Origin: Pseudonocardia sp.
GTDB lineage: Bacteria; Actinomycetota; Actinomycetes; Mycobacteriales; Pseudonocardiaceae
NCBI GenBank assembly: GCA_026785945.1
Contig: JAJAZD010000150.1
Span: 1 to 37,099, forward strand
DNA length: 37,099 nucleotides
Reading direction: 5' to 3'
Part shown: piece by piece, positions 24,819 to 33,504 of the stretch
How the letters are laid out: every line of letters begins with the position of its first letter
How positions within the stretch are numbered: position 1 is the stretch's first letter
Notes under the pieces: model-generated
Told to the model about the DNA's origin: nothing
Seen by the model: the letters and a program-made list of their open reading frames with translations, nothing else
The model's database searches: none
Made by a program: the position numbers and the translations under genes

Positions 24819-25616
24819 CTACCGGTGGGTCGGCCACGCCACGCCGGGGTAGGGCGAGCGCCGGTCCGCCTCGCTGGGGTCGAGCTCACCGCGCAGGACC
24901 GCGGCGTGCAGGTCCGCCACATCGCCGAGCCGGTCGCGCTGCTCGGCGACGAAGGTGGTGTCCACCGGGTCGCCGTGACCGGGGACGACGAGGCGCGGAC
25001 CGAGCGCGAGCAGCGCCGAGAGGGTGCCGGGCCAGGCGGCGACGACGGCGTCGGTGAGGTCCGGCGGTGCGCCCTGCTCGACCAGATCGCCCGCGAACAC
25101 CACGCCCGCGTCGGGCACATGGATGACGAGGTCGTGATCGGTGTGCCCGGCGCCGAGGTCGAGCAGGTCGACGGTGCGCCCACCCAGCTCGACCGGGCCG
25201 GGCGGCGCGTCGGGCAACGGGGGGTCCGTGCCGGCGAGCGCGGCGGCCGTGGCGTCGTCACCGAGGGCGCGGTAGCGGTCGGTCCAGGTCTCGCGTTGGC
25301 GGACCGCCGTCGCGACCATCGCCGCCCGGCACCGGGGGTGGGCGTGCACCGGCGCCGGGAGGAACGCGGCGGAGCCGAAGCAGTGGTCGAAGTGGGCGTG
25401 GGTGATCGCCACGGCGAGCGGCAACCGAGTCACGGACCGGACGGCAGCGGCGAGCTCCGCGCCCTGCCGCTCGTCCCCCCGCGTGTCGACGACCAGCGCC
25501 CGCTCCCCGCCCATGACCAGCCCGACCGTGAGATCGAGCTCCGCGTGGCGGCGGGCGAACACCCCGTCCCCGAGCTCGACCCACTGCCCGTCCCCGTCGA
25601 CCCGGTGCCCGTCCAT
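24819..25616 (-). CDS. Metallo-beta-lactamase-fold hydrolase
   Basis: 265 aa from ATG 25616, with AGGA eight bases upstream; an ATG three codons earlier (25625) is equally in frame. The zinc motif THAHFDHCFG (HxHxDH) lies near residue 73. GAGHTDHDLVIH, the bridging Asp in FAGDLVEQG, and VVPGHGDPVD follow in the normal order. The fold hydrolyses thioesters, lactones or similar bonds; no substrate can be assigned. No signal peptide. Same strand as the ABC exporter and the comB remnant upstream. Confidence 0.88.
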   Translation of the reverse strand: MDGHRVDGDGQWVELGDGVFARRHAELDLTVGLVMGGERALVVDTRGDERQGAELAAAVRSVTRLPLAVAITHAHFDHCFGSAAFLPAPVHAHPRCRAAMVATAVRQRETWTDRYRALGDDATAAALAGTDPPLPDAPPGPVELGGRTVDLLDLGAGHTDHDLVIHVPDAGVVFAGDLVEQGAPPDLTDAVVAAWPGTLSALLALGPRLVVPGHGDPVDTTFVAEQRDRLGDVADLHAAVLRGELDPSEADRRSPYPGVAWPTHR

Positions 25617-25723
25617 GTCGACCATCCTGTGCCCGCGGCGTGCGCTCTGCCGCGCCACCGCTCGCGACGGGCGGGGCGCATGCGGTCCACGTCGACCGTC
25701 CTGAGCGTCGACATGCGGATCGT

Positions 25724-25905
25724 TCAGGCGGCCAGGAAACCGTCGCGAAGTCGGGGAACGGCCGCGACGGCGGAGGCGTTGCGCAGGCATCCACCACGAT
25801 CACCACCGCGCACTCCGCGGCCAACAGCTCGACCCCGGCGAGCCCCCACTCCAGCCGCACCCGGTGCTCACGCTGCCGGTGCGCGAGGAGCGCCTCGCCG
25901 ATCAC
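25724..25905 (-). pseudogene. comB-family (2-phosphosulfolactate phosphatase-like) remnant with internal deletion
   Basis: A GTG overlaps the exporter stop (GTGA) and opens MIGEALLAHRQREHRVRLEW, then GLAGVELLAAECAVVIVVD, the start of a ComB-type domain. Where the family continues VLSFST, this sequence jumps. In another frame it reads GGCLRNASAVAA, a ComB string normally some 80 residues later, and ends LRDGFLAA-stop. So about 80 codons are missing and the reading frame is broken at the join. Length is 182 bases, not a multiple of three, as expected for a deletion. Recognition is from memory of the family and was not checked by alignment. Confidence 0.6.
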
Positions 25906-27842
25906 GTCGCGACGGTCGCGACGTCCCGCGGGTCGGCCGACTCCTCGGGGAAGGTCGAACCGGGGAACGGGACCGGAGGCGTCGGCTGGTCGAACTGGGT
26001 GTGGTGCAGCTCGGCGTAGCGGCCGTCGCGGCCGATGAGCTCGGCGTGGGTGCCGCGCTCGATGATCCGGCCGTGCTCCAGCACGAGGATCTGGTCGGCC
26101 GCGCGGATGGTCGACAGCCGGTGGGCGATGACGATCGCGGTGCGCCCGACGAGGGCCTCGGTCAGCGCCTCCTGCACGGCGGCCTCGGACGTGGAGTCGA
26201 GGTGTGCGGTGGCCTCGTCGAGGACGACGATCCGGGGGCGCGCCAGCAGCAGCCGGGCGATGGTCAGCCGTTGGCGTTCCCCGCCCGAGAGCCGGTAGCC
26301 GCGCTCGCCGACGACGGTCTCGAGGCCGTCGGGCAGCGACGCGACCAGGTCGTGGAGCCGGCCGCGCCGCAGGGCGTCCCAGAGGTCCTGGTCGGACGCC
26401 TCGGGGCGCGCGAGCAGCAGGTTGGCCCTGATCGACTCGTGGAACAGGTGCCCGTCCTGAGTGACGAGGCCCAGCGTGGCGCGGATGGTGTCGAACGAGA
26501 GGTCCCGGACGTCGACACCGCCCAGGCGGACCGCGCCCGCGTCGACGTCGTACAGGCGGGGGAGCAGTTGGGCGATGGTGGACTTGCCCGCCCCCGACGA
26601 GCCGACCAACGCGATCAACTGCCCCGGCTCGGCCCGGAACGTGACCTCGTGCAGCACCTGTTCCCCGCCGCGGGCGTCGAGCTGGGCGACCTCCTCCAGC
26701 GACGCCAGCGAGACGGTGTCGGCCGCGGGGTAGGCGAAGTCGACGGCGTCGAACTCCACCGACAGCGGGCCGTCGGGAACCGGCTGCGGGTCGGCGGGCT
26801 CGGCGATCAGCGGCACGAGGTCGAGCACCTCGAACACCCGCTCGAAGCTCACCACCGCGCTCATCACCTCGACCCGGGCGCTGGCCAGCGCGGTCAGCGG
26901 GGCGTAGAGCCGGGTGAGGAGCAGCGCGAGCGCGACGACGTCGCCCGGCGCCATGCCCCCGGTGAGCGCGAGGTAGCCGCCGAGGCCGTAGACCAGCGCG
27001 AGGGCCAGCGCGGAGACGAGCGTGAGCGCGGTGACGAAGGTCCACTGCACCATCGCGGTGCGCACCCCGATGTCACGCACGCGGGCTGCCCGCGCCACGA
27101 ACTCGCGGGTCTCCTCGGCGGGCCTACCGAAGAGCTTGACGAGCGTGGCGCCGGGCGCGGAGAACCGCTCGGTCATCTGGGTGCCCATCCGCGCGTTGTG
27201 CTCGGCGGCCTCGCGCTGGAGCTGGGCGAGCCTGCGCCCGATCCGCCGGGCCGGCAGCACGAACAGCGGCAGGAGCACCAGCGCGAGCACCGTGACCTGC
27301 CAGGACAGGCCGAGCATCACGACGAGGGTGAGCGCGAGCGTGACGACGTTGCCGACGACACCGGACAGCGTGTTGCTGAACGCCCGCTGCGCGCCGATGA
27401 CGTCGTTGTTGAGCCTGCTGACCAGCGCACCCGTGCGCGTGCGGGTGAAGAACGCCACCGGCTGGCGCTGGACGTGGTCGAACACCGCCGCACGCAGATC
27501 GAGGATCAGGTCCTCACCCAGTGACGACGACAGCCATCTCTGGACGATGCCGCCCGCCGCCTCCGCGACCGCGATGACCGCGATGAGCGCCGCCAGCATG
27601 ACGACCACACCCACCGAACCGCCGCCGACGATGGCGTCGAAGACACGGCCCGCGAGCACCGGTGTGGCGACCACCAGCGCCGCACCGACGATGCTGACCA
27701 TCAGGAAGGCGATCAGGCGGCGCCGGTGCGGCCGGGCGAAGGTCGCGACCCGGCGCAGCGTGACGATCGACAGCGGCCGGCGCTCCTGCGAGCCGTGCGC
27801 GACCTGGTACATCGAGGTCCAGGCCACCATTTCCATGCTCAT
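25902..27842 (-). CDS. ABC exporter, fused transmembrane and ATPase domains
   Basis: 646 aa half-transporter, likely a homodimer. Six transmembrane helices lie in residues about 38-310 (LIAFLMVSIVGAALVVATPV first). The ATPase domain has Walker A GSSGAGKST near 415, Q-loop VTQDGH, signature LSGGERQR near 514, Walker B IVVLDEATAHLD near 535 and the His switch IAHRLS. The MsbA/lipid-or-drug exporter type is suggested by order and length; cargo unknown. The start MSMEMVAW at 27842 follows GGGAG. An extra stretch between the transmembrane part and Walker A (SLASLEEVAQLDARGG) is longer than usual. It is translationally coupled to the comB remnant. Confidence 0.93.
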   Translation of the reverse strand: MSMEMVAWTSMYQVAHGSQERRPLSIVTLRRVATFARPHRRRLIAFLMVSIVGAALVVATPVLAGRVFDAIVGGGSVGVVVMLAALIAVIAVAEAAGGIVQRWLSSSLGEDLILDLRAAVFDHVQRQPVAFFTRTRTGALVSRLNNDVIGAQRAFSNTLSGVVGNVVTLALTLVVMLGLSWQVTVLALVLLPLFVLPARRIGRRLAQLQREAAEHNARMGTQMTERFSAPGATLVKLFGRPAEETREFVARAARVRDIGVRTAMVQWTFVTALTLVSALALALVYGLGGYLALTGGMAPGDVVALALLLTRLYAPLTALASARVEVMSAVVSFERVFEVLDLVPLIAEPADPQPVPDGPLSVEFDAVDFAYPAADTVSLASLEEVAQLDARGGEQVLHEVTFRAEPGQLIALVGSSGAGKSTIAQLLPRLYDVDAGAVRLGGVDVRDLSFDTIRATLGLVTQDGHLFHESIRANLLLARPEASDQDLWDALRRGRLHDLVASLPDGLETVVGERGYRLSGGERQRLTIARLLLARPRIVVLDEATAHLDSTSEAAVQEALTEALVGRTAIVIAHRLSTIRAADQILVLEHGRIIERGTHAELIGRDGRYAELHHTQFDQPTPPVPFPGSTFPEESADPRDVATVAT

Positions 27843-27916
27843 GAGTCACTCCCTCGCTCCCGGCGCCCAGTGTGGCGGCAACCACCGACAGTTCGCGGTC
27901 GTGTTCCGGTGTCCCG

Positions 27917-27947
27917 ACGATAGGAGCTGAACTCCGGTGGAGGTCAA
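27917..27947 (-). promoter_or_regulatory. Candidate sigma-A promoter for the ABC exporter
   Basis: Minus strand: TTGACC (27942-27947), 19-base spacer, TATCGT (27917-27922), about 75 bases before the ATG. Boxes are good but the spacer is one to two bases long. The gap 27843-27988 contains no other signal I can name. Confidence 0.45.
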
Positions 27948-27988
27948 ACGCGGTGGCAGCACGGGCGCTCGTGGGGTTCCCGACGCGC

Positions 27989-28864
27989 TCACCCGTCCGC
28001 CCGCAGGAACGTCACCGTGTCCCCGGCCACCAGCGGCGACAGCGGGTCACGGGTCTCCCCGGCACCGTCGATCGTCACGAGCAGGGGTCGGGCGACGTCG
28101 AAGAGGGCGGCCGCGCCGCCCACCGTCGCGGCGTGGACGAGGCAGGGCCGCCCACCGGGCCGCCGCACCGTGATCTCCGGGGCGGGTCGCGCCCTGGCGC
28201 CGCGGTACTCGCCGGGCTCGTTGACGTTGAGCAGGGAGTCGAGGTCGGGGTCGGCTGCGGCCAGCTCCGGGTCGGTGAGCAGCGTGGCGTCGTCCAGGCG
28301 GAGCGTGCGGACCTCGGCGAACAGCGTCGCCGGGCGCATCCGGGCCGCGGCGACCAGGGCGGCGACGCGGGGCGCGAGCGTGGTGCGGTAGGCGGCCGCG
28401 AGCGGCTGGGGGTAGCCGCGGGCCACGGGCAGGGCGACGTCGACGTCGGGCCCGAGCCCGCGCAGCACGCGCCGGACGAATGCGGGGTGCAGCAACGGCA
28501 GGTCGGTGGGGCAGACGAACGCGACCGGCGCGCGGCCGGCCAACGCGGCGAGGCCGGTGGCGATGCCCTGCAACGGACCCAGTGCCTCGACCGGGTCGTC
28601 CACCACCTCGACGCCGCGGGGCAGCGAGGGGAGAACCTGTCCGGGCGCGCGGACCACGACCACCGGGCCGTCGATGGTGCGGACCAGCACCGCCGCGACG
28701 CGGTGCAGCAGCGTCGAACCGTGCCATTCCAGCGCGGCCTTCGAGGTCCCCATCCGTGACGACCGGCCTCCGGCGAGCACGATGCCCGCCGCGCTGGCGG
28801 CCGTCAGTGCGCCGGTCCCCGCTCCGGTCCCCGCGCCCGTCCCCGCGCTCGTCCCCGCGCTCAT
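27989..28864 (-). CDS. mobA: MobA-like molybdenum cofactor guanylyltransferase with C-terminal extension
   Basis: 291 aa. After an odd Gly/Thr/Ala head (TSAGTGAGTG repeats, residues 5-20), the nucleotidyltransferase begins with GIVLAGGRSSRMGTSKAAL (27-45), the GTP-binding LAGG/RMG/K motif. DDPVEALGPLQGI, CPTDLPLLHP and a later LLNVNEPGEY (the NVNxPxD motif) follow. MobA attaches GMP to molybdopterin. About 70 residues follow the normal MobA end; they contain LVTIDGAGETRDPLSPLVAGD and end TFLRADG, which resembles a MoaD-like beta-grasp tail without the final Gly-Gly. The ATG at 28864 follows GGGGG. Divergent from the permease at 29000. Confidence 0.82.
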   Translation of the reverse strand: MSAGTSAGTGAGTGAGTGALTAASAAGIVLAGGRSSRMGTSKAALEWHGSTLLHRVAAVLVRTIDGPVVVVRAPGQVLPSLPRGVEVVDDPVEALGPLQGIATGLAALAGRAPVAFVCPTDLPLLHPAFVRRVLRGLGPDVDVALPVARGYPQPLAAAYRTTLAPRVAALVAAARMRPATLFAEVRTLRLDDATLLTDPELAAADPDLDSLLNVNEPGEYRGARARPAPEITVRRPGGRPCLVHAATVGGAAALFDVARPLLVTIDGAGETRDPLSPLVAGDTVTFLRADG

Positions 28865-28999
28865 CACAGTGCCCCCGATCGCCACCGCGGCCCGGTCGTC
28901 ACGATGCGATTGCCAGGCCCGGTCGTGGATGTCGATTTCTGACAGTGTGGGCCCGGTTGCCCCGGGGTGGGCACGACAGGGCCGAACAGAGGAGTTGGC

Positions 29000-30322
29000 G
29001 TGACGACGACGGAACGTCCCCGCAGGGGGCGCGGCTCGGCGATCGGCGAGGGCGTCACCTGGGCGGCGCGGTGGAGCCTGCGCCTGATCCTCGTGTCCGC
29101 CGGGGCCGCGCTGCTGTGGCTTCTGATCGCCCAGCTCTGGTCGATCGTGCTGCCCGTGATGCTGGCGGTGATCGTCGCGACGGTGCTGTGGCCCCCGGCC
29201 GCCTTCCTGCGCCGTCGGAAGTTCTCGCCCCTGCTCGCCGCGGCCACGGTGTTGCTCGCCGGGATCGTCGTGCTGGCGGGGTTGATCGCCCTGATCTCCG
29301 CCTCGGTGGCCGGGGGTGCCGGTGAGATCGCGGAGAGCGTCACCGCCGGCATCCAGGAGGTCCAGCTCTGGGCGGCCGGCCCGCCGCTCAACCTCGCGCA
29401 GAGCCAGCTCGACTCCGCGGTGCAACAGGTGAGCACCCAGATCCAGCAGAGCGTGTCGACGATCGCGACGAGCGTGCTGACCGGGGCGGCCGGTGTCGCG
29501 TCGGGCGTGGTCACGGGTGTGCTGGTCCTCGTGCTCGCGTTCCTGTTCGTGAAGGACGGACCGCGCTTCCTGCCCTGGCTGCGCGCCGTCGCGGGCGACG
29601 GCGCGGGCGGGCACGTCGCGGAGGTGCTGAGCCGGGTCTGGAAGACCGTGGGCGACTTCATCCGCACCCAGGCCATCGTGAGCCTGGTCGACGCCATCCT
29701 GATCGGGGCCGGGCTGCTGATCCTCGGCGTGCCGCTCGCACTGCCGATCGCGGTGCTGACGTTCCTTGCGGGTTTCGTCCCGATCGTCGGGGCGATCGTG
29801 GCGGGAGCCGTCGGGGTGCTCGTCGCGCTGGTCAGCAACGGCTTCACCACCGCCCTGATCGTGCTCGCGCTCATCCTCGTGGTGCAGCAGGTGGAGGGCA
29901 ACGTCCTGCAGCCGATCCTGCAGTCACGCAGCCTCGGCCTGCACGCCGCGGTGGTCCTGCTCGCCGTCACGGCCGGGAGCACGCTCTACGGCATCGCCGG
30001 CGCGTTCCTCGCCGTGCCGGTGACGGCCGCGGCCGCGGTGGTGCTCCGCTACATGGGCGAGCAGATCGACGAACGGGTCGTCGGCGGAGCGGCCCCCCGG
30101 GTGGATCCGCAACTGGAGACCATCCAGATCGTCCGCGCCACGCCGGGCGCACCCAGCCCGGACGCGACGGTCCCGAACCCCACCGCGGCCGACCCGGCAG
30201 CGGCCGACCCGGCAGCGGCCGACACTGCATCGCCCGACCCGGCAGCGCCCGACTCCGACGCGCCCGATCTCGATCCGGACCTCGCGCTGCGGGACGAACC
30301 GGAGTCCGCGCCCCGCCGCTGA
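29000..30322 (+). CDS. AI-2E family membrane permease
   Basis: 440 aa from GTG 29000 (MTTTERPRRGRG) with AGAGGAG upstream. The pattern is that of the AI-2 exporter/UPF0118 family, with about seven to eight helices: paired N-terminal helices, a long soluble helical loop (about 95-150), then LVLVLAFLFVKDGPRF, IRTQAIVSLVDAILIG, ALPIAVLTFLAGFVPIVG and VVQQVEGNVLQPILQSR, which are family hallmarks. The C-terminal about 75 residues are cytoplasmic, with Ala/Asp/Pro repeats (DPAAADPAAAD). Family members export autoinducer-2 or sodium or lithium; this one cannot be assigned. No partner gene lies near. Confidence 0.9.
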   Translation: MTTTERPRRGRGSAIGEGVTWAARWSLRLILVSAGAALLWLLIAQLWSIVLPVMLAVIVATVLWPPAAFLRRRKFSPLLAAATVLLAGIVVLAGLIALISASVAGGAGEIAESVTAGIQEVQLWAAGPPLNLAQSQLDSAVQQVSTQIQQSVSTIATSVLTGAAGVASGVVTGVLVLVLAFLFVKDGPRFLPWLRAVAGDGAGGHVAEVLSRVWKTVGDFIRTQAIVSLVDAILIGAGLLILGVPLALPIAVLTFLAGFVPIVGAIVAGAVGVLVALVSNGFTTALIVLALILVVQQVEGNVLQPILQSRSLGLHAAVVLLAVTAGSTLYGIAGAFLAVPVTAAAAVVLRYMGEQIDERVVGGAAPRVDPQLETIQIVRATPGAPSPDATVPNPTAADPAAADPAAADTASPDPAAPDSDAPDLDPDLALRDEPESAPRR

Positions 30323-30326
30323 CATG

Positions 30327-30371
30327 GTCGACTACTGACGCGTCGACTACTGACGCGTCGACTACTGACAC
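30327..30371. repeat. Three 15-bp tandem copies after the AI-2E gene
   Basis: GTCGACTACTGACGC occurs twice exactly and a third time with one change, starting 4 bases after the permease stop. Each copy contains the GTCGAC palindrome. It lies between convergent genes. Confidence 0.9.
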
Positions 30372-30389
30372 GGGCAACCAGTGACACCG

Positions 30390-31040
30390 TCAGAGGACCA
30401 CGCGCATGGGACGCCCGCGGTCGTCCACCTCGGTGCCGAGGACCTCTGCTGTGCCGAGCGCCCAGCGGGCCGCGGACCAGGATGCGGCCAGCGCGTCGAG
30501 CACGTCGTCCAGGCGTGCGCCGGCCGGGAGGTCGGCCAGCGCGACGGCGGGGTCGACCCAGCCCGCCAGCGCCGCGATGCGCTGCCCCGCACCGCGCGCC
30601 GACTTCTTCGGGGCGAAGTCCACGCCGGGCGCCATGTGCCGCAGGGCGAGCTCGGGGTGTACCTCGACGACGTGCGCGGGCAGCGCGGCCAGCGCGTCCC
30701 ACTCGCGGATCTTCGGGCCGATGTGGAAGGTCTGCAGGCTGATCGCACGGCCGGTGAGCCGCCGTGCCGTGGCGCACGCCTGCGCGAACCCGGCCGCGGC
30801 CAGCACCTCGCGCGGCGGGGCCGGGAACACCGACGAGCGCGCCCGCCCCAACCGTGTGGCGGCCAGGTCGTCGCAGGCCCGGCGGGCGCGGCCCGACGGC
30901 AGGCCGAGCGGGATGTCGACGCCCACGGCCGCGCACCCGGCCGTCGCCACCAGCACCGCGGCGGCGTCCGGACACACCGACCACCGGACGCGTCCGGAAC
31001 CCACCAGGGCGACCACCCACCCGCCCGGAACCCCGTCCAC
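30390..31040 (-). CDS. DUF429-domain protein (RNase H-fold-like)
   Basis: 216 aa from GTG 31040 (MDGVPGGWVVALV). The track start at 31550 is a shadow of rpiB. Conserved DUF429 strings: GVPGGWV at the start, VGVDIPLGLPSG, QTFHIGPKIREWDAL, VVEVHPELALRHM and a closing KKSARGAGQRI. The family is predicted to be an RNase H-like nuclease; activity unproven. Divergent from rpiB; the two starts lie 36 bases apart and must share promoter DNA. Confidence 0.85.
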   Translation of the reverse strand: MDGVPGGWVVALVGSGRVRWSVCPDAAAVLVATAGCAAVGVDIPLGLPSGRARRACDDLAATRLGRARSSVFPAPPREVLAAAGFAQACATARRLTGRAISLQTFHIGPKIREWDALAALPAHVVEVHPELALRHMAPGVDFAPKKSARGAGQRIAALAGWVDPAVALADLPAGARLDDVLDALAASWSAARWALGTAEVLGTEVDDRGRPMRVVL

Positions 31041-31076
31041 CCCGGCGACCGGCGCGATAGGGAATGATCGGGGACC

Positions 31077-31559
31077 GTGCGCGTCTACCTCGGTTCCGAT
31101 CATGCCGGCTTCGAGCTCAAGGCCCAGCTGGTCGCCCACCTGAACAGTCTGGGTCACGAGGCCGTCGACGTCGGCCCCGCCACCTACGACGCCGCCGACG
31201 ACTACCCGCCGTTCTGCATCGAGGCCGCCCGCCGCGTGCTCGACGACCCGGGCAGCCTGGGCGTCGTCCTCGGCGGGTCGGGCAACGGCGAGCAGATGGC
31301 CGCCAACAAGGTGCCCGGCATCCGCGCCGGGCTCGCCTGGAGCGTGGAGACCGCCACCCTGACCCGCCAGCACAACGACGCACAGGTCGTGGCCGTCGGC
31401 GCGCGGATGCACAGTGCCGACGAGGCGGCCGAGATCGTCGCGGCGTTCGTCGCGACCCCTTTCTCCGGTGACGCCCGCCACCAGCGGCGCATCGACATCC
31501 TCGCCGAGTACGAGCGCACCGGGTTGCCGCCGGCGCTGCCGGCAGGTCAAATTCCGTAA
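31077..31559 (+). CDS. rpiB: Ribose-5-phosphate isomerase B
   Basis: 160 aa. MRVYLGSDHAGFELK opens the protein; VVLGGSGNGEQMAANKVPG is the phosphate/catalytic loop, and actinobacterial RpiB uses the Glu in NGEQ rather than Cys. RIDILAEYE is near the end. It interconverts ribose-5-phosphate and ribulose-5-phosphate in the pentose phosphate pathway, in the cytoplasm. GTG start with GGGG upstream. Its TAA overlaps the ATG of the glycosylase (TAATG), so the pair is coupled, as for Rv2465c/Rv2464c in M. tuberculosis. Confidence 0.96.
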   Translation: MRVYLGSDHAGFELKAQLVAHLNSLGHEAVDVGPATYDAADDYPPFCIEAARRVLDDPGSLGVVLGGSGNGEQMAANKVPGIRAGLAWSVETATLTRQHNDAQVVAVGARMHSADEAAEIVAAFVATPFSGDARHQRRIDILAEYERTGLPPALPAGQIP

Positions 31560-32377
31560 TGCCCGAGGGTCACACGCTCCACCGGCTCGCCCGCCTGCAC
31601 AGCCGCCGTTACGCGGGCGGACCGGTCGAGGTGTCCAGCCCGCAGGGTCGGTTCTCCACCAGCGCGGAGATCGTGGACGGCCGGGTCCTGCAGAGCGCCG
31701 AGGCCTACGGCAAGCACCTGTTCCACGTCTACGGCCCGGACCTCGTCGTGCACGTCCACCTCGGGCTCTACGGCAAGTTCTCGAACCTGCGGCGGCCGGC
31801 CGCGGAGCCGCGCGGGCTCGTCCGGATGCGGATGGTCGGCCCGACGCACTACGCCGACCTGCGGGGTCCCACCGCGTGCGAGCTCATCACCGACGGTGAG
31901 GTCGACGCCATCCGCGCCCGCCTCGGTGCCGACCCGCTCCGCGAGGACGCCGATCCCGACCGCGCCTGGGCCCGGATCTCCCGCTCCCGCGCGCCGCTCG
32001 CCACGCTGCTGATGGACCAGTCGGTGATCGCCGGGGTCGGCAACGTCTACCGCGCCGAGGCCCTGTTCCGGCACGGCCTGGACCCGCAGATGCCGGGCAG
32101 GGGACTCACCCGCGAGCAGTGGGAGGCCCTGTGGGCCGACATCGTCGGGATGCTCCGCGACGGCGTGAAGCGCGGCAAGATCGAGACGTTGCGGCCCGAG
32201 CACGACCCGAGCCTGCTCGCGCCCGCCGACCGCGGCGCCCTGTGCGCCCGCCGCGTCTACGCCTACCGCCGGACGGGACAGCCGTGCCTGGTGTGCGGCA
32301 CGCCCATCGCGCACGCGGCGCACCTGGCTCGCAACCTGTTCTGGTGCCCGACCTGCCAACCGGCCGTGATCACCTGA
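31559..32377 (+). CDS. nei2: DNA glycosylase/AP lyase, endonuclease VIII-type (Nei2)
   Basis: 272 aa. MPEGHTLHRLA has the catalytic Pro2 and Glu3. LDVHLGLYGKF-like and SVIAGVGNVYRAEALF (helix-two-turn-helix) are present. The C-terminus has a four-Cys zinc finger: CLVCG and CPTCQ. The PEGHT form is typical of actinobacterial Nei2. It removes oxidised pyrimidines and cuts the strand. The start overlaps the rpiB stop by one base. Confidence 0.94.
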   Translation: MPEGHTLHRLARLHSRRYAGGPVEVSSPQGRFSTSAEIVDGRVLQSAEAYGKHLFHVYGPDLVVHVHLGLYGKFSNLRRPAAEPRGLVRMRMVGPTHYADLRGPTACELITDGEVDAIRARLGADPLREDADPDRAWARISRSRAPLATLLMDQSVIAGVGNVYRAEALFRHGLDPQMPGRGLTREQWEALWADIVGMLRDGVKRGKIETLRPEHDPSLLAPADRGALCARRVYAYRRTGQPCLVCGTPIAHAAHLARNLFWCPTCQPAVIT

Positions 32378-32426
32378 CCCACGCGGGCCGGGCGTCCCAG
32401 CCCTGCCGACACGACGGTGGGCGCGG

Positions 32427-32540
32427 TCATCGGAGCACCACCGGCAGGGTGACCAGCCCGTTCATGATCAGCCCGGGCGTCCTGACCAGCTCTGCCGCCG
32501 GCTCGGCGAGCCGTTGGAGCATTGCACCGCGCGAGGACCG
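32427..32540 (-). pseudogene. Possible cytochrome P450 C-terminal remnant
   Basis: In the 285-base gap 32378-32662 the minus strand reads RGAMLQRLAEPAAELVRTPG and then a GLxMNGLVTLPVVLR-stop end. The tail resembles the C-terminal GLxxLPV of actinobacterial P450s, but no heme Cys loop (FGxGxHxCxG) precedes it and a TAG stands upstream. It is a short fragment at best. The rest of the gap (32540-32630) is AT-richer, with TTGATATAGC and an AGGAG before an ATG at 32624; that ORF is antisense to the next gene. Confidence 0.25.
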
Positions 32541-32662
32541 GCGCCGGATCGGCAACGGCTACCGGTATCTGCCGGCGGCCGCGGGGTATAGCTACTTGGC
32601 GACATTGATATAGCTCAGGAGTCATGGACGAGAGCGCCGACCGGGACGGGATCTGGGGCCGG

Positions 32663-33424
32663 TCACATGCCGCCGCCGAAGTCGCCGCCGCCGAAGTCGC
32701 CACCCCCGAAGTCGCCACCCCCGAAGTCGCCCCCGGTGTCGCCCCCGGTGTCGCCGCCCCCGTCACCCTGCACGTCGTCGGAGGCGGCCCCGTCCTGGAA
32801 CCCGTCGGCGTAGGCGACGCCGGACATGCCGGAGAACATGGCACTGAACAGCAGTGCCGACCCCACGCCCCATGCGCCCGCCGCCAGTGCCGGGCGCCAC
32901 CACGGTTCGGAGTACCAGCCCTGCGGCACGGGCCGCCCGGCGACGTCGCCGCCGGGGTAGAAGTGCCGGTTGCGCTCCGAGGGCACGGGGGAGGCGCTGT
33001 AGGAGTGGCCCTCCACCTCGACGTCGCGCTCCTGGCTGACGGCGCCTGCCCGCTGCTGCCCGGGCAGCGGGGGGAGCTCGGGTCCGGGGTCCAGGCCCAT
33101 CACCGTGCGGGCGGCGCGCACGTAATACAGGCCCTCGTATGCGGTGTCGGTGACCTGCCGGGTCTGGACCACGCTGCGCGCCTGGTCCATCTGGGAGCCG
33201 GCGGCGTTGAAGCGCTCCGCGGCGTCCGCCAGCGCCTGCCTCGACGCCTCGTCGGTGCCGACCAGGTTGAGCACCTGGCCGCCGAGACGTTCGACCCAGC
33301 GTCGGGCCTCAGCGCGGGCGTCTTCGAGCTCCCGGGCCTGCGTCGCCGCCCTCTGGCGGACGAGCCACACGATTCCCGCGGCGATCAGGGCGAGGACGAC
33401 GATGGTCACGAGCGTGCCGGTCAC
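32663..33424 (-). CDS. DUF1542-like membrane protein with GGGDF tail
   Basis: 253 aa. An N-terminal transmembrane helix (LVTIVVLALIAAGIVWLV) is followed by a basic/acidic coiled helix (ARELEDARAEARRWVERL), a Ser/Pro-rich loop, a second hydrophobic segment (AAGAWGVGSALLFSAM) and a repetitive Gly/Asp tail of GGGDF units ending GGGM. This matches actinobacterial proteins labelled DUF1542; function unknown. The GGGDF repeats produce 15-bp DNA repeats that look like a long ORF on the other strand. GTG start, with a weak GAGCGGG ribosome site. Confidence 0.8.
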   Translation of the reverse strand: MTGTLVTIVVLALIAAGIVWLVRQRAATQARELEDARAEARRWVERLGGQVLNLVGTDEASRQALADAAERFNAAGSQMDQARSVVQTRQVTDTAYEGLYYVRAARTVMGLDPGPELPPLPGQQRAGAVSQERDVEVEGHSYSASPVPSERNRHFYPGGDVAGRPVPQGWYSEPWWRPALAAGAWGVGSALLFSAMFSGMSGVAYADGFQDGAASDDVQGDGGGDTGGDTGGDFGGGDFGGGDFGGGDFGGGM

Positions 33425-33504
33425 ACCCGCTCAACGGCCCGGGGATCGGTGACGTTCCCTCCCGGGCCGGAGTCCCCGTCGTCGACGCCGTGGCCGAGGT
33501 CCGG

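Noticed and set aside
24711-27524. 937-aa plus-strand ORF and other giant ORFs (10712-13414, 8347-10674, 19123-21141, 22107-24692)
   Set aside because: They are antisense to clear genes with catalytic motifs; high GC removes stop codons in the opposite frames.
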